A stretch of 35,656 bases of DNA from Bacteroidales bacterium UBA6244. Lineage in GTDB: Bacteria > Bacteroidota > Bacteroidia > Bacteroidales > F082. The translations under genes were made by a program, and so were the position numbers. Positions 16,584-24,150 of this stretch are shown here, one piece after another (position 1 is the first letter of the stretch; each line of letters begins with the position of its first letter). The DNA lies in contig DJVY01000152.1 in assembly GCA_002440885.1 (NCBI GenBank), forward strand, positions 4,168 to 39,823, read 5' to 3'. The notes under the pieces were generated by a model that did no database searches, was not told the origin of the DNA, and saw only the letters and a program-made list of their open reading frames with translations.

Positions 16584-18122
16584 CTAAATTACCAATTTGA
16601 TTCCCTGAGCAAGTTGAAGTTCTGTGCCATAATTAACGGTATTCGTTTGCCGGCGCATGTAAACCTTCCATGCATCCGATCCGGATTCACGTCCACCACC
16701 CGTATCTTTCTCACCACCAAAAGCGCCACCAATCTCAGCTCCTGAGGTGCCAAGGTTTACGTTAGCTATCCCGCAGTCGCTGCCGGCACAACTCATAAAG
16801 ATTTCAGCTTCGCGCAAATCTTTGGTAAAACAAGCTGAGGAAAGTCCTTGTGGCACATCATTCTGAATGGCGATGGCCTCTTCAATTCCGCCACGGTATT
16901 TGATAAAATAAACTATAGGCGCAAAAGTTTCTTCCTGCACTATGGAATAATGGTTTTCGGCTTCTGCAATACATGGCACCACATAGTTACCCGATTCAAA
17001 ACCTTCGCCCTTGCACACCTGACCTCCAAAAAGTACCTTACCTCCTTCTTCTTCTACTTTTCTAACGGCCTCTCTGAATAAATCCACAGCCATATTGTCG
17101 ATTAGCGGACCAACGAGGGTATTTTCATCAAGTGGGTTTCCGATTTTTGGAACTACACTTTCGTAAGCGGTTAAAAATTTATCGCGCACAGTCTCATAAA
17201 TGTCTTCATGGATAATGACCCGGCGTGTACTTGTACAGCGCTGTCCGGCAGTACCAACCGTTCCAAAAACTGTTGAAGAAACAGCCATGTTGATATCAGC
17301 TTTGGGGGTAATAATCACTGCGTTGTTGCCACCCAGTTCAAGAATGGTTTTCCCCAGGCGTTTTCCAACGATACCACCTACCCTTTTCCCGACGGCCGTG
17401 GATCCGGTTACCGATAGCAGGTTGATGCGCTTGTCGGCAAGGAAATTGTCGCCCATTACCGACGATTTGGCAATAATTAAATTGAAAACCCCTTCTGGTA
17501 TTTCATTCTCTATCAAGACGTCCCTGATAATTTTCTGGGTAGCGATAGCGGTCAGGGGCGTTTTTGAGGAAGGTTTCCAGATCACCACATCACCAGCGAT
17601 GGCCGCCAGAGCCGTATTCCATGCCCAAACTGCAACCGGGAAATTGTACGATGTAACAATTCCCACAATGCCGAGCGAGTGGTATTGCTCCATCATGCGG
17701 TGGTTAGCCCGCTCCGACTGAAGATTTACTCCATTTATAAGTCGCGACTGCCCGACAGCAAAATCACAAATGTCAATCATTTCCTGCACTTCTCCCAGAC
17801 CTTCCTGGTATATTTTCCCCATCTCCAGGGTAACCAACTGTCCTAATTCGTCTTTCTTTTCACGTAAGGCACATCCTATCTGGCGCACAATTTCACCTCT
17901 TACTGGAGCCGGCACTTTTCGCCAATATAAAAAAGCCTCTTGTGCTTTTTTCACTACCATTTCATAGTCATCGAGGGTAGCGTTCCTTACATCTGCCAAT
18001 TTCGCACCATCGATAGGCGAATAAGAGGCCGTGATATCGCCCTGTGTGTCAATCCAATCTTTTCCGGTCGACAAGCCCGGATTCACTTCTTTTATCCCCA
18101 GTTTCTCAAGGATAGTTTTCAT
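16584..18122 (-). CDS. ALDH7-family aldehyde dehydrogenase (antiquitin / aminoadipate-semialdehyde dehydrogenase type)
   Basis: The 512-residue NAD(P)-dependent enzyme closely follows the antiquitin pattern: PAPVRGEIVRQIG, LVTLEMGKIYQEGLGEVQE, IVTSYNFPVAVWAWN, SVTGSTAVGKRVG, ILELGGNN with general base Glu262, GTAGQRCTS with nucleophile Cys296, TSGAEIGGAFGGEK and GGGRESGSDAWK. Family members oxidise alpha-aminoadipate semialdehyde in lysine breakdown, and some act on other aldehydes or betaine aldehyde. The exact substrate is inference. The start at the ATG at 18122 gives an N-terminus (MKTILEKLGI) like the family's; an in-frame ATG at 18140 and a TTG at 18155 are possible. It is divergent from pruA, another semialdehyde dehydrogenase, and the two share an overlapping promoter region. 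Confidence 0.9.
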   Translation of the reverse strand: MKTILEKLGIKEVNPGLSTGKDWIDTQGDITASYSPIDGAKLADVRNATLDDYEMVVKKAQEAFLYWRKVPAPVRGEIVRQIGCALREKKDELGQLVTLEMGKIYQEGLGEVQEMIDICDFAVGQSRLINGVNLQSERANHRMMEQYHSLGIVGIVTSYNFPVAVWAWNTALAAIAGDVVIWKPSSKTPLTAIATQKIIRDVLIENEIPEGVFNLIIAKSSVMGDNFLADKRINLLSVTGSTAVGKRVGGIVGKRLGKTILELGGNNAVIITPKADINMAVSSTVFGTVGTAGQRCTSTRRVIIHEDIYETVRDKFLTAYESVVPKIGNPLDENTLVGPLIDNMAVDLFREAVRKVEEEGGKVLFGGQVCKGEGFESGNYVVPCIAEAENHYSIVQEETFAPIVYFIKYRGGIEEAIAIQNDVPQGLSSACFTKDLREAEIFMSCAGSDCGIANVNLGTSGAEIGGAFGGEKDTGGGRESGSDAWKVYMRRQTNTVNYGTELQLAQGIKLVI

Positions 18123-18258
18123 TTTTTGAACTCTGGTCATATTACATTTTTTCAATTGTTTTTAAATCAATTCGTTGCGAAATGCGAGGGGAAGCAATCC
18201 TTTACGTTAAATTCACTTAAAAAAACAGACATCTAATTACCTGTTTAAAGAATAGTGA

Positions 18259-18266
18259 TACTTTTG
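18259..18266 (+). promoter_or_regulatory. Predicted -7 box for pruA
   Basis: TACTTTTG is an exact TAnnTTTG match giving a leader of about 55 bases. It forms one arm of an 11-base inverted repeat whose other arm (18276-18286) contains the divergent -7 box. Confidence 0.55.
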
Positions 18267-18270
18267 CATT

Positions 18271-18296
18271 TCGTTATGCAAAACTAAACATAACGA
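18271..18296. repeat. 8+8 inverted repeat over the divergent promoters
   Basis: TCGTTATG (18271-18278) and CATAACGA (18289-18296) are perfect reverse complements 10 bases apart. They bracket the minus-strand -7 box and cover both predicted transcription starts. It could be an operator for a dimeric regulator or a 5' hairpin of the pruA message. Confidence 0.5.
18279..18286 (-). promoter_or_regulatory. Predicted -7 box for the ALDH7 gene
   Basis: The minus strand reads TAGTTTTG, an exact TAnnTTTG match facing the pruA box 12 bases away. It implies a leader of about 150 bases for the ALDH7 gene. Confidence 0.45.
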
Positions 18297-18326
18297 TTGA
18301 AGTCACAACTTAATTAGTTTTAAAAA

Positions 18327-19961
18327 ATGCAAAAGAGTCTATTTTTTGTTCCCCCGGCTAAAAACGAGCCTGTTTTGAGCTACAAAGTTGGCTCACCGGA
18401 ACGCGCCAATTTAATTCAGGCATTAAACAGTGCCAAAGCACAGGAAGTTGATATCCCTATGATTATCAATGGTCAGAAGGTATTCACCGACAAAAAGATA
18501 AGGATTAGTCCACCTCATGATCACCAAAAAACCCTGGGGTATTACAGTCGGGGCAACGAGGGTCATGTTAAAGAAGCCATTGATGCAGCCTTGGCAGCCC
18601 GTGAAAAGTGGGCATCACTATCGTGGAAGCAGCGAGCTTCCATTTTCCTCAAAGCAGCGGGAATGATTTCAGGTCCTTACAGGGCACGGATCAATGCCGC
18701 CACCATGTTGGGACAGTCTAAATCTGTTCATCAGGCAGAAATTGATTCGGCTTGCGAGTTGGCTGATTTTCTTCGTTTCAACGTGCAATACATGACCGAA
18801 ATTTACAACGAGCAGCCTGAGTCGGATGAAACCATCTGGAACAGGATTGAGCAAAGAGGACTGGAGGGATTTGTGTTTGCTTTAACGCCCTTCAACTTCA
18901 CCGCTATTGCAGGAAACCTACCATCAGCGCCGGCATTAATGGGAAATACGGTGGTGTGGAAACCCTCGAATGCGCAGATATATTCCGCAACCATCATCAT
19001 GGAAATCTTCATGGAAGCGGGACTTCCCGACGGGGTAATCAATCTGGTTTTTGTTTCAGGTCCTGCCGCCGGAAACGTTATTTTCAGCCATCCCGACTTT
19101 GCAGGCATTCATTTTACCGGATCGACAGCTGTTTTTCAGAACATCTGGAAAGAAATCGGTAACAACATCCAGAAATACAAGTCATACCCACGCATTGTAG
19201 GCGAAACCGGGGGCAAGAACTTCGTGTTGGTACACGAGTCGGCCAACTCCAGCCAGGTAGCTACCGCTCTTACACGCGGCGCTTTTGAATACCAGGGACA
19301 GAAATGCTCGGCGGCTTCGAGAGCCTATATTCCGGATAACCTCTGGGAACCCGTTTTAGCAGAAATAAAATGTGATATGGACACTATGAAAATGGGACCG
19401 GTAGAGAATTTCTCTAACTTCGTGAATGCCGTAATCGACGAAGCCTCCTTCGACAAACTTGTTAGTTATATAGAAGGTGCGAGAAAAGATCCTGATGCAG
19501 AAATAATTTACGGGGGAAAATACGACAAAACGGTAGGATACTTCATCGAGCCAACCATCATTCTTACCAAAGACCCGCACTATGTAACCATGGAGGAAGA
19601 GCTTTTTGGACCGGTATTGACCATCTATATATACGACCACACTAAATTTGATGAAACAATTGAGCTGGTAGACAACACGTCCATTTACGGGCTAACAGGT
19701 TCAGTTTTCTCAAAAGACAGGTTTGTGATCGAGCACGTGATGAAAAAACTCACCCATGCGGCGGGCAATTTCTACATCAACGACAAACCTACCGGGGCTG
19801 TGGTAAACATGCAACCTTTCGGAGGGGCAAGAGGTTCAGGTACAAATGACAAAGCCGGATCAAAACTAAACCTGTTGCGTTGGGTAAGTCCCCGCACCAT
19901 TAAAGAATGCTTTCTGCCACCCGAAAGCTATAAATATCCATTCATGGAAGAAGATAACTAA
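18327..19961 (+). CDS. pruA: L-glutamate gamma-semialdehyde (1-pyrroline-5-carboxylate) dehydrogenase
   Basis: The 544-residue protein is the stand-alone ALDH4-type enzyme that oxidises glutamate semialdehyde, from proline or arginine breakdown, to glutamate with NAD+. Signature segments are ALTPFNFTAIAGNLPSAPAL, WKPSNAQIYSA, IHFTGSTAVF, IVGETGGKNF with Glu293, EYQGQKCSAASR with catalytic Cys327, EEELFGPVLTIY and MQPFGGARGSGTNDKAGS. The last is diagnostic for this family against general aldehyde dehydrogenases. There is no proline dehydrogenase domain, so a separate putA/prodh gene must exist elsewhere if proline is used. It is transcribed away from the ALDH7 gene and ends with its own terminator at 19990-20031. 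Confidence 0.95.
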   Translation: MQKSLFFVPPAKNEPVLSYKVGSPERANLIQALNSAKAQEVDIPMIINGQKVFTDKKIRISPPHDHQKTLGYYSRGNEGHVKEAIDAALAAREKWASLSWKQRASIFLKAAGMISGPYRARINAATMLGQSKSVHQAEIDSACELADFLRFNVQYMTEIYNEQPESDETIWNRIEQRGLEGFVFALTPFNFTAIAGNLPSAPALMGNTVVWKPSNAQIYSATIIMEIFMEAGLPDGVINLVFVSGPAAGNVIFSHPDFAGIHFTGSTAVFQNIWKEIGNNIQKYKSYPRIVGETGGKNFVLVHESANSSQVATALTRGAFEYQGQKCSAASRAYIPDNLWEPVLAEIKCDMDTMKMGPVENFSNFVNAVIDEASFDKLVSYIEGARKDPDAEIIYGGKYDKTVGYFIEPTIILTKDPHYVTMEEELFGPVLTIYIYDHTKFDETIELVDNTSIYGLTGSVFSKDRFVIEHVMKKLTHAAGNFYINDKPTGAVVNMQPFGGARGSGTNDKAGSKLNLLRWVSPRTIKECFLPPESYKYPFMEEDN

Positions 19962-19989
19962 TCGCTGGTTTTAAGCTAATTTAATCAGA

Positions 19990-20031
19990 AGGCTGGAATC
20001 GCTCACTAAACTGAGTGTTCCGGCCTTTTTT
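19990..20031 (+). terminator. Intrinsic terminator after pruA
   Basis: A long hairpin (GGCTGGAA pairs with TTCCGGCC with one wobble, plus an inner CACT/AGTG stem) is followed by six T residues at 20026-20031. It abuts the stop codon of the convergent MATE gene at 20034. Confidence 0.85.
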
Positions 20032-20033
20032 AG

Positions 20034-21350
20034 TTATCTCGCCCAAACCTGCTGTCTGTTCCAAAATCCCCACATCAAAAGACTCCGTGCCAGCATAAAC
20101 ATGTTGAGCGCAAACCACAAAGCGTGTTCAGGAAAACATGCACGACTCAAGTAAAAAACGGGGAAAAACACTACCAGTGAGGCGATGAGCATGGCGTTCC
20201 GCATCGGCTTTGTCTTGGTTGTCCCCACGTAAACACCATCCCATATAAAAGCGGCCACACTCGTAATAGGCAGCAAGACAATCCAATAGTGGAACTTCTT
20301 TGCCGATTCGATCAACGACTCATTGTCGGTCATGACTTGTAAAAGCACTTCAGTGCTGAAGTAATAAATCGAAGAAGCTAATACCATTACAGCAAAACTC
20401 CACTGAAAAATTCGCTTTATGGTACGTCTTAATAACAATTTGTCAGCTGATCCATACGCTTTACCAACCAAAGATTCGGCAGCATAGGCCAACCCATCAG
20501 CAAAATAGCTGAACAAAAAGAAAAACTGGAACAGCAGGGTGTTCACAGCCAGAACCGTTTCTCCCAATTGAGCCGACATGGCTGTGAAAAAGGATAGCGT
20601 AAGCAACAGAACCACCGAACGAATAAAGATGTCGGTGTTGATGCCCATAAACCTGCGGACTTCTCTGCTGTTAAGGATATCCCTCCAGGGCTGGCTATAT
20701 ACAAACCGACGATAGCGTGTCCATAAAAAAAGTAAACCCGTAAAAAGTCCAGCATACTGAGCGATTAAGGTTGCCCAGGCCACACCATCGGATGACAGAT
20801 TAAACCCAAATACAAACAAGAAGTTTAACCCGATATTCAACACATTCACCATCACGGCAATAAACATCGGAATTTTGGCATTCTGCATACCCAAAAACCA
20901 GCCATACAGGGCATAAAGTCCCAGTGTGGCCGGTGCGGCAAAAATTCGGATTTGAAAATACGACGCTGCCAAATCTTCTACCTGAGGGGTGCTCTCAAGC
21001 AGATAAAACGAAAAAAAACGAATAGGATACTGTAGCACAATCAAGCCCAGCGCGAGAGCAAGTGAAACCAGCAGCGACCGTTTCAACACTAAGGCTATAG
21101 CCTCCTGATTATCTGCGCCAAAAGCCTGCGCCGACAATCCGGTGGTTCCCATGCGCAAAAACCCGAAAACGGAGTATAACACACTAAAGATAGTAGACCC
21201 TAAGGCGATAGCACCAAGATAGGCTACATCCTCCAGATGTCCCATCATGGCCAGATCGGCCATTCCCAAAAGGGGCACGGTAATGTTGGTGATTAAGTTG
21301 GGTAAGGCCAGTCGAAGGATTTCCCTGTTAAGTGAACCAATCCGTTTCAT
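20034..21350 (-). CDS. MATE family efflux transporter (DinF-like)
   Basis: The 438-residue membrane protein has 12 hydrophobic segments in two similar halves. It begins MKRIGSLNREILRLALPNLI, followed by VPLLGMADLAMMGHL, the usual N-terminal MATE signature. Other family segments are FGFLRMGTTGLSAQAFGA and FSYFADGLAYAAESLVGKAYG. Such proteins export cations, drugs or metabolites using Na+ or H+ gradients; the substrate is unknown. The ATG at 21350 was chosen over a longer open frame starting at 21458 because the family signature begins there and the longer form would overlap cysH. It follows cysH by 56 bases, with no promoter box or terminator seen between, so cotranscription is plausible. Confidence 0.9.
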   Translation of the reverse strand: MKRIGSLNREILRLALPNLITNITVPLLGMADLAMMGHLEDVAYLGAIALGSTIFSVLYSVFGFLRMGTTGLSAQAFGADNQEAIALVLKRSLLVSLALALGLIVLQYPIRFFSFYLLESTPQVEDLAASYFQIRIFAAPATLGLYALYGWFLGMQNAKIPMFIAVMVNVLNIGLNFLFVFGFNLSSDGVAWATLIAQYAGLFTGLLFLWTRYRRFVYSQPWRDILNSREVRRFMGINTDIFIRSVVLLLTLSFFTAMSAQLGETVLAVNTLLFQFFFLFSYFADGLAYAAESLVGKAYGSADKLLLRRTIKRIFQWSFAVMVLASSIYYFSTEVLLQVMTDNESLIESAKKFHYWIVLLPITSVAAFIWDGVYVGTTKTKPMRNAMLIASLVVFFPVFYLSRACFPEHALWFALNMFMLARSLLMWGFWNRQQVWAR

Positions 21351-21406
21351 TTTTATCGCTGCTAATACAGGTCGGGAGCCGTCTGGTTTACCGCAAACAC
21401 ATTGAA

Positions 21407-22114
21407 CTATTTGGCGTGCAGACCACATTCCTTGGTGTCGGGGTTTTCCCACCACCAACGTCCTGCTCTGATGTCTTCACCCGGCTCAATGGCACGCGTA
21501 CACGGTTGACAACCAATGCTGGCAAAACCTTTCTTGTGTAGGGGATTTACAGGAATCCGATGTTCTTTTACATAATCCCAGGCTTGCTGCTCGCTCCAGT
21601 CGATGAGCGGATTTATTTTGAGCTTTTGGTTGTTTTCGTCCCATTCCACCACCTGCATGTCTTCACGTGTTACCGATTGCTCACGGCGAAGGCCTGTAAT
21701 CCAGGCGTCTAATCCTTGCATGGCGCGAGCCAAGGGCATAAGCTTACGCAAACTACAGCATTGTTTTCTGTTTTCGATGCTGTCGTAAAACAAGTTGATC
21801 CCTTTTTGGTTCACCATTTTTTCTACCTCAGCGGCATCCGGAAAAAACACCTCAAGTCTGATATTATATTTCTTGGAGGTCGTATCCATCAAATCATAAG
21901 TTTCAGGAAAAAGCCGCCCGGTGTCGAGGGTAAAAACCCGCATCGACGGATCAATCTCGGCCACCATGTGAGTAAGCACCTGATCTTCAAGACCAAGACT
22001 CGTCGACAGGGCAATTTTTCCTTTGAATTTGTCGGCAAAGAACCGCAACACCTCTTGTGCCGGTTTGCCACTCAATTGCTTATTCCAGTCAGCAATATTT
22101 CCTTTATCTATCAT
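21407..22114 (-). CDS. cysH: Assimilatory adenylyl-sulfate (APS) reductase, iron-sulfur type
   Basis: The 235-residue protein is a PAPS/APS reductase. It has the P-loop-like IALSTSLGLEDQVLTHM, the core VFTLDTGRLFPETYDLM and WITGLRREQS, and a C-terminal ECGLHAK with the redox-active Cys230. Cys119-Cys120 (KQCCSLRK) and Cys202/Cys205 (GCQPC) are the [4Fe-4S] ligands that mark the APS-using bacterial/plant type rather than the PAPS-using E. coli enzyme. It reduces activated sulfate to sulfite with thioredoxin. The frame extends upstream to 22192, but a -7 box at 22132-22139 lies in that extension, supporting the ATG at 22114. No other sulfate assimilation gene is beside it. Confidence 0.93.
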   Translation of the reverse strand: MIDKGNIADWNKQLSGKPAQEVLRFFADKFKGKIALSTSLGLEDQVLTHMVAEIDPSMRVFTLDTGRLFPETYDLMDTTSKKYNIRLEVFFPDAAEVEKMVNQKGINLFYDSIENRKQCCSLRKLMPLARAMQGLDAWITGLRREQSVTREDMQVVEWDENNQKLKINPLIDWSEQQAWDYVKEHRIPVNPLHKKGFASIGCQPCTRAIEPGEDIRAGRWWWENPDTKECGLHAK

Positions 22115-22131
22115 AGACGGATATTTTAACG

Positions 22132-22139
22132 CAAAAGTA
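22132..22139 (-). promoter_or_regulatory. Predicted -7 box for cysH
   Basis: The minus strand reads TACTTTTG, an exact TAnnTTTG match 18 bases before the ATG at 22114, giving a very short leader. It sits inside the upstream extension of the cysH frame and therefore decides the start. Confidence 0.55.
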
Positions 22140-22244
22140 AGCGATTTTCTAAAACCAAAAATCCGAATGGAGTTTGGGTAAAAGCAGGACATTGTTTAAC
22201 TAAAAATCCAGCTATGCGAAAAAACTTTGCATTGAGCTAATCAC

Positions 22245-22919
22245 CTAGTCATCACCAAACATCGACTCAATGTTATGAAATTTGATGTTATAGTCTTTTA
22301 TGGCCTCACGTATTACCCTGTGTGATTCTTCCACCCCATAAGTGTGGGTAATTTCGGAGTTTCGTTTGTCGCCGCCGGGCATATCTTTATAGGTAAGAAA
22401 ATAATGACGCAGGCGCTCCACCACCATCTCAGGCAAATCGTCGATGCCCTTATACTGAGCATAAACCGCATCGTTGTACAACACGGCAATAATTTTGTCG
22501 TCTGCTTCATTACCGTCAATCATTCTAAATCCACCCAGCGGTCTGGCCCTGACAATGATGTTGCCATGTGAGATGGTTTTTTCTGTCAGGATACAAATAT
22601 CCAGCGGATCGCAATCGCCCACGATGTCGTTTCGTCCTGTAGCTTCGCGGCTCAGTTCTGCCACATTTTTAGCACAATAGGTCTGCGGAATAAATCCATA
22701 AAGCGCGGGAATAACGTTTGAAAATTTCTGGGGACGGTCGATACGCAAGTATCCACTAGCCTTATCTACTTCGTATTTCACCGTGTCGGTAGGCACCATT
22801 TCGATAAACGACATGATGATTTCAGGGGCTTCCTCACCAACATCAATTCCGTGCCACGGATGCGATTTATACCGAAGTCCCATCAAACGACCGATCTGGT
22901 CCATAATATTACTTTTCAT
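22245..22919 (-). CDS. ppa: Inorganic pyrophosphatase (family I)
   Basis: The 224-residue protein is a soluble family I pyrophosphatase that hydrolyses pyrophosphate to two phosphates. The active-site block is present as GDCDPLDICILTE (the Asp-rich metal site), with KYEVDKASGYLRIDRP and ALYGFIPQTYC upstream and RPLGGFRMIDGNEADDKIIAVL downstream. It is longer at the C-terminus than E. coli Ppa, as is common in this phylum. The frame is open to 23003, but two exact -7 boxes upstream (22985-22992 and 23026-23033) make the ATG at 22919 likelier; an ATG at 22904 is also possible. Removing pyrophosphate would pull sulfate activation, but adjacency to cysH may be chance. Confidence 0.94.
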   Translation of the reverse strand: MKSNIMDQIGRLMGLRYKSHPWHGIDVGEEAPEIIMSFIEMVPTDTVKYEVDKASGYLRIDRPQKFSNVIPALYGFIPQTYCAKNVAELSREATGRNDIVGDCDPLDICILTEKTISHGNIIVRARPLGGFRMIDGNEADDKIIAVLYNDAVYAQYKGIDDLPEMVVERLRHYFLTYKDMPGGDKRNSEITHTYGVEESHRVIREAIKDYNIKFHNIESMFGDD

Positions 22920-22984
22920 CAATTTTGTATTTTCAGTTAAACTTTGCCAGCTAAAGTAAGTGGTTTTAGTAAAAAATTTGACTG

Positions 22985-22992
22985 CAAAATTA
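22985..22992 (-). promoter_or_regulatory. Predicted -7 box for ppa (near)
   Basis: The minus strand reads TAATTTTG, an exact TAnnTTTG match; a start here leaves a leader of about 60 bases. It argues against translation from the ATG at 23003. Confidence 0.45.
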
Positions 22993-23025
22993 TTGATTTT
23001 CACTTCATCCTGAACGCATTCCGGC

Positions 23026-23033
23026 CAAATATA
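23026..23033 (-). promoter_or_regulatory. Second possible -7 box for ppa (distal)
   Basis: The minus strand reads TATATTTG, another exact match 41 bases further upstream. Either this box or the one at 22985 may be used. Confidence 0.35.
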
Positions 23034-23174
23034 ATTGAAAGTTAATATTTTTACCTGAAACCGATTCGAACTAACACCAATTTACCTGTGTTTGTTCTCC
23101 AAAACGGCAGCCTTGGAAACAGTTCAATAGCACAATATCATCAAGACTACTGACATGCCGAAGGGGCAATTCAT

Positions 23175-23182
23175 TAACTTTG
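23175..23182 (+). promoter_or_regulatory. Predicted -7 box for the DcsG-like ATP-grasp gene
   Basis: TAACTTTG is an exact TAnnTTTG match only 9 bases before the ATG at 23192, implying a nearly leaderless message. The upstream TTG at 23180 overlaps the box and cannot be the start if it is used. Confidence 0.45.
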
Positions 23183-23191
23183 CCCGAAAAA

Positions 23192-24058
23192 ATGAAACTG
23201 CTTTTCCTCACCACGGCAGAAATGCCCGAGCTGTTACCTTATGACCAAACGGTGATACAGCAACTACACACTTTTAAGGTACAAGTCGACATCATGATTT
23301 GGGAAAAGCTGATTACCACGCCATTGGAACAGTTAACGCCGTACAAAGCCATCCTCATACGCACCTGTTGGAATTACTATAAGAAACCTGAAGTCTTTGG
23401 GCGGCTGCTCGACTTTTGCGGCAGTCATAACCTTCCCTTGTTAAATCCTGCAGACATTGTCAGGTGGAACATGGACAAACGGTATCTGCTGGATCTGGAA
23501 AAAGAGGGCATTGAACTCATCCCCACAGCGTTTGTGTTTGAACACGACCCTTCCGTTTTTACCACTTCGGTAAACAGGGGATGGCAGAAGCTGGTTATCA
23601 AACCGATGATTTCAGGAGGATCGTATCACACCTTTGTAATTGACAAAGAAGATGAATCGGGGTTCGAAAAAATTGTTGGCAAATACTACAAAAATCGCCC
23701 CTACATGCTACAGGAATTTATACCTGAAATCAGTTCAGGCGAGGTTAGCACTTTGCGATTCTCCGATGGTTTCACTTACAGCATAGCCAAAGTTCCCAAA
23801 AAAGGAGATTATCGCGTACAATTTACCTATGGAGGCACATACCATATTGAAAAAGTACATCCGCAAATTGTGGCCCTTTGCGATCAAATAGCAGAACGAT
23901 TTCAGGGAAGATTACTTTACCAGCGGGTAGACGGCGTTTGGCGCAACAACAGGTTTTTACTCATGGAAGTGGAGCTGATAGAGCCTGATCTTTATCTGGG
24001 CCATCATGCCGAAGCTTTATCGCGGTGGGTAAAAAATCTGGCCGAACTTGATCGTTAG
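23192..24058 (+). CDS. ATP-grasp protein related to DcsG (O-ureido-D-serine cyclo-ligase family)
   Basis: The 288-residue protein has the layout of the DcsG-like ATP-grasp family: an N-terminal alpha/beta lobe with AILIRTCWNYYKKPEVF, the segment LNPADIVRWNMDKRYLLDLE, the ATP-binding strand KLVIKPMISGGSYHTF, MLQEFIPEIS, a central GDYRVQFTYGG, and the metal-binding end LLMEVELIEPDLYL. DcsG closes the ring of O-ureido-D-serine in cycloserine synthesis, but most homologues sit outside such clusters and have unknown substrates. No other cycloserine-type gene is present here, so a carboxylate-amine or similar ligase activity is all I infer. The ATG at 23192 is preferred to an upstream TTG. It lies 92 bases before the PPDK-like pair, which has its own promoter box. 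Confidence 0.82.
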   Translation: MKLLFLTTAEMPELLPYDQTVIQQLHTFKVQVDIMIWEKLITTPLEQLTPYKAILIRTCWNYYKKPEVFGRLLDFCGSHNLPLLNPADIVRWNMDKRYLLDLEKEGIELIPTAFVFEHDPSVFTTSVNRGWQKLVIKPMISGGSYHTFVIDKEDESGFEKIVGKYYKNRPYMLQEFIPEISSGEVSTLRFSDGFTYSIAKVPKKGDYRVQFTYGGTYHIEKVHPQIVALCDQIAERFQGRLLYQRVDGVWRNNRFLLMEVELIEPDLYLGHHAEALSRWVKNLAELDR

Positions 24059-24077
24059 CCCAGGCTGTTACTAACAT

Positions 24078-24134
24078 GCTTTCAAAGTAGGTTATTATAT
24101 AGGCAAGTCAGCCGAAAATTGTATCTTTGAAAGC
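24078..24134. repeat. Paired 10-base inverted repeats (CTTTnAAAG sites) before the PPDK-like operon
   Basis: GCTTTCAAAG (24078-24087) and CTTTGAAAGC (24125-24134) are perfect reverse complements. Each also contains its own short palindrome CTTTnAAAG. Their centres are 46 bases apart and the second overlaps the -7 box, so they look like operator sites able to act as a pair. Confidence 0.5.
24122..24129 (+). promoter_or_regulatory. Predicted -7 box for the PPDK-like pair
   Basis: TATCTTTG is an exact TAnnTTTG match 22 bases before the ATG at 24151. It is overlapped by the second CTTTnAAAG site. Confidence 0.55.
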
Positions 24135-24138
24135 CTAA

Positions 24139-24150
24139 AACACCGGTGTT
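24139..24150. repeat. 12-base perfect palindrome touching the start codon
   Basis: AACACCGGTGTT is its own reverse complement and ends exactly one base before the ATG at 24151. It would lie at the extreme 5' end of the message and could be an operator or a translational control element. Confidence 0.4.

Noticed and set aside
17200..17721. 173-codon open frame on the plus strand opposite the ALDH7 gene
   Set aside because: It lies wholly antisense to a well-conserved enzyme, its translation is Ser/Thr/Pro-rich with no recognisable motif, and it has no promoter box.
18271..18296. 8+8 inverted repeat as a terminator
   Set aside because: It lies in a divergent promoter region, has no T run, and sits on the predicted transcription starts, so an operator or leader hairpin is likelier.
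21351..21458. 36-residue N-terminal extension of the MATE transporter
   Set aside because: It overlaps the end of cysH and precedes the family's normal N-terminal signature, so the ATG at 21350 is the better start.
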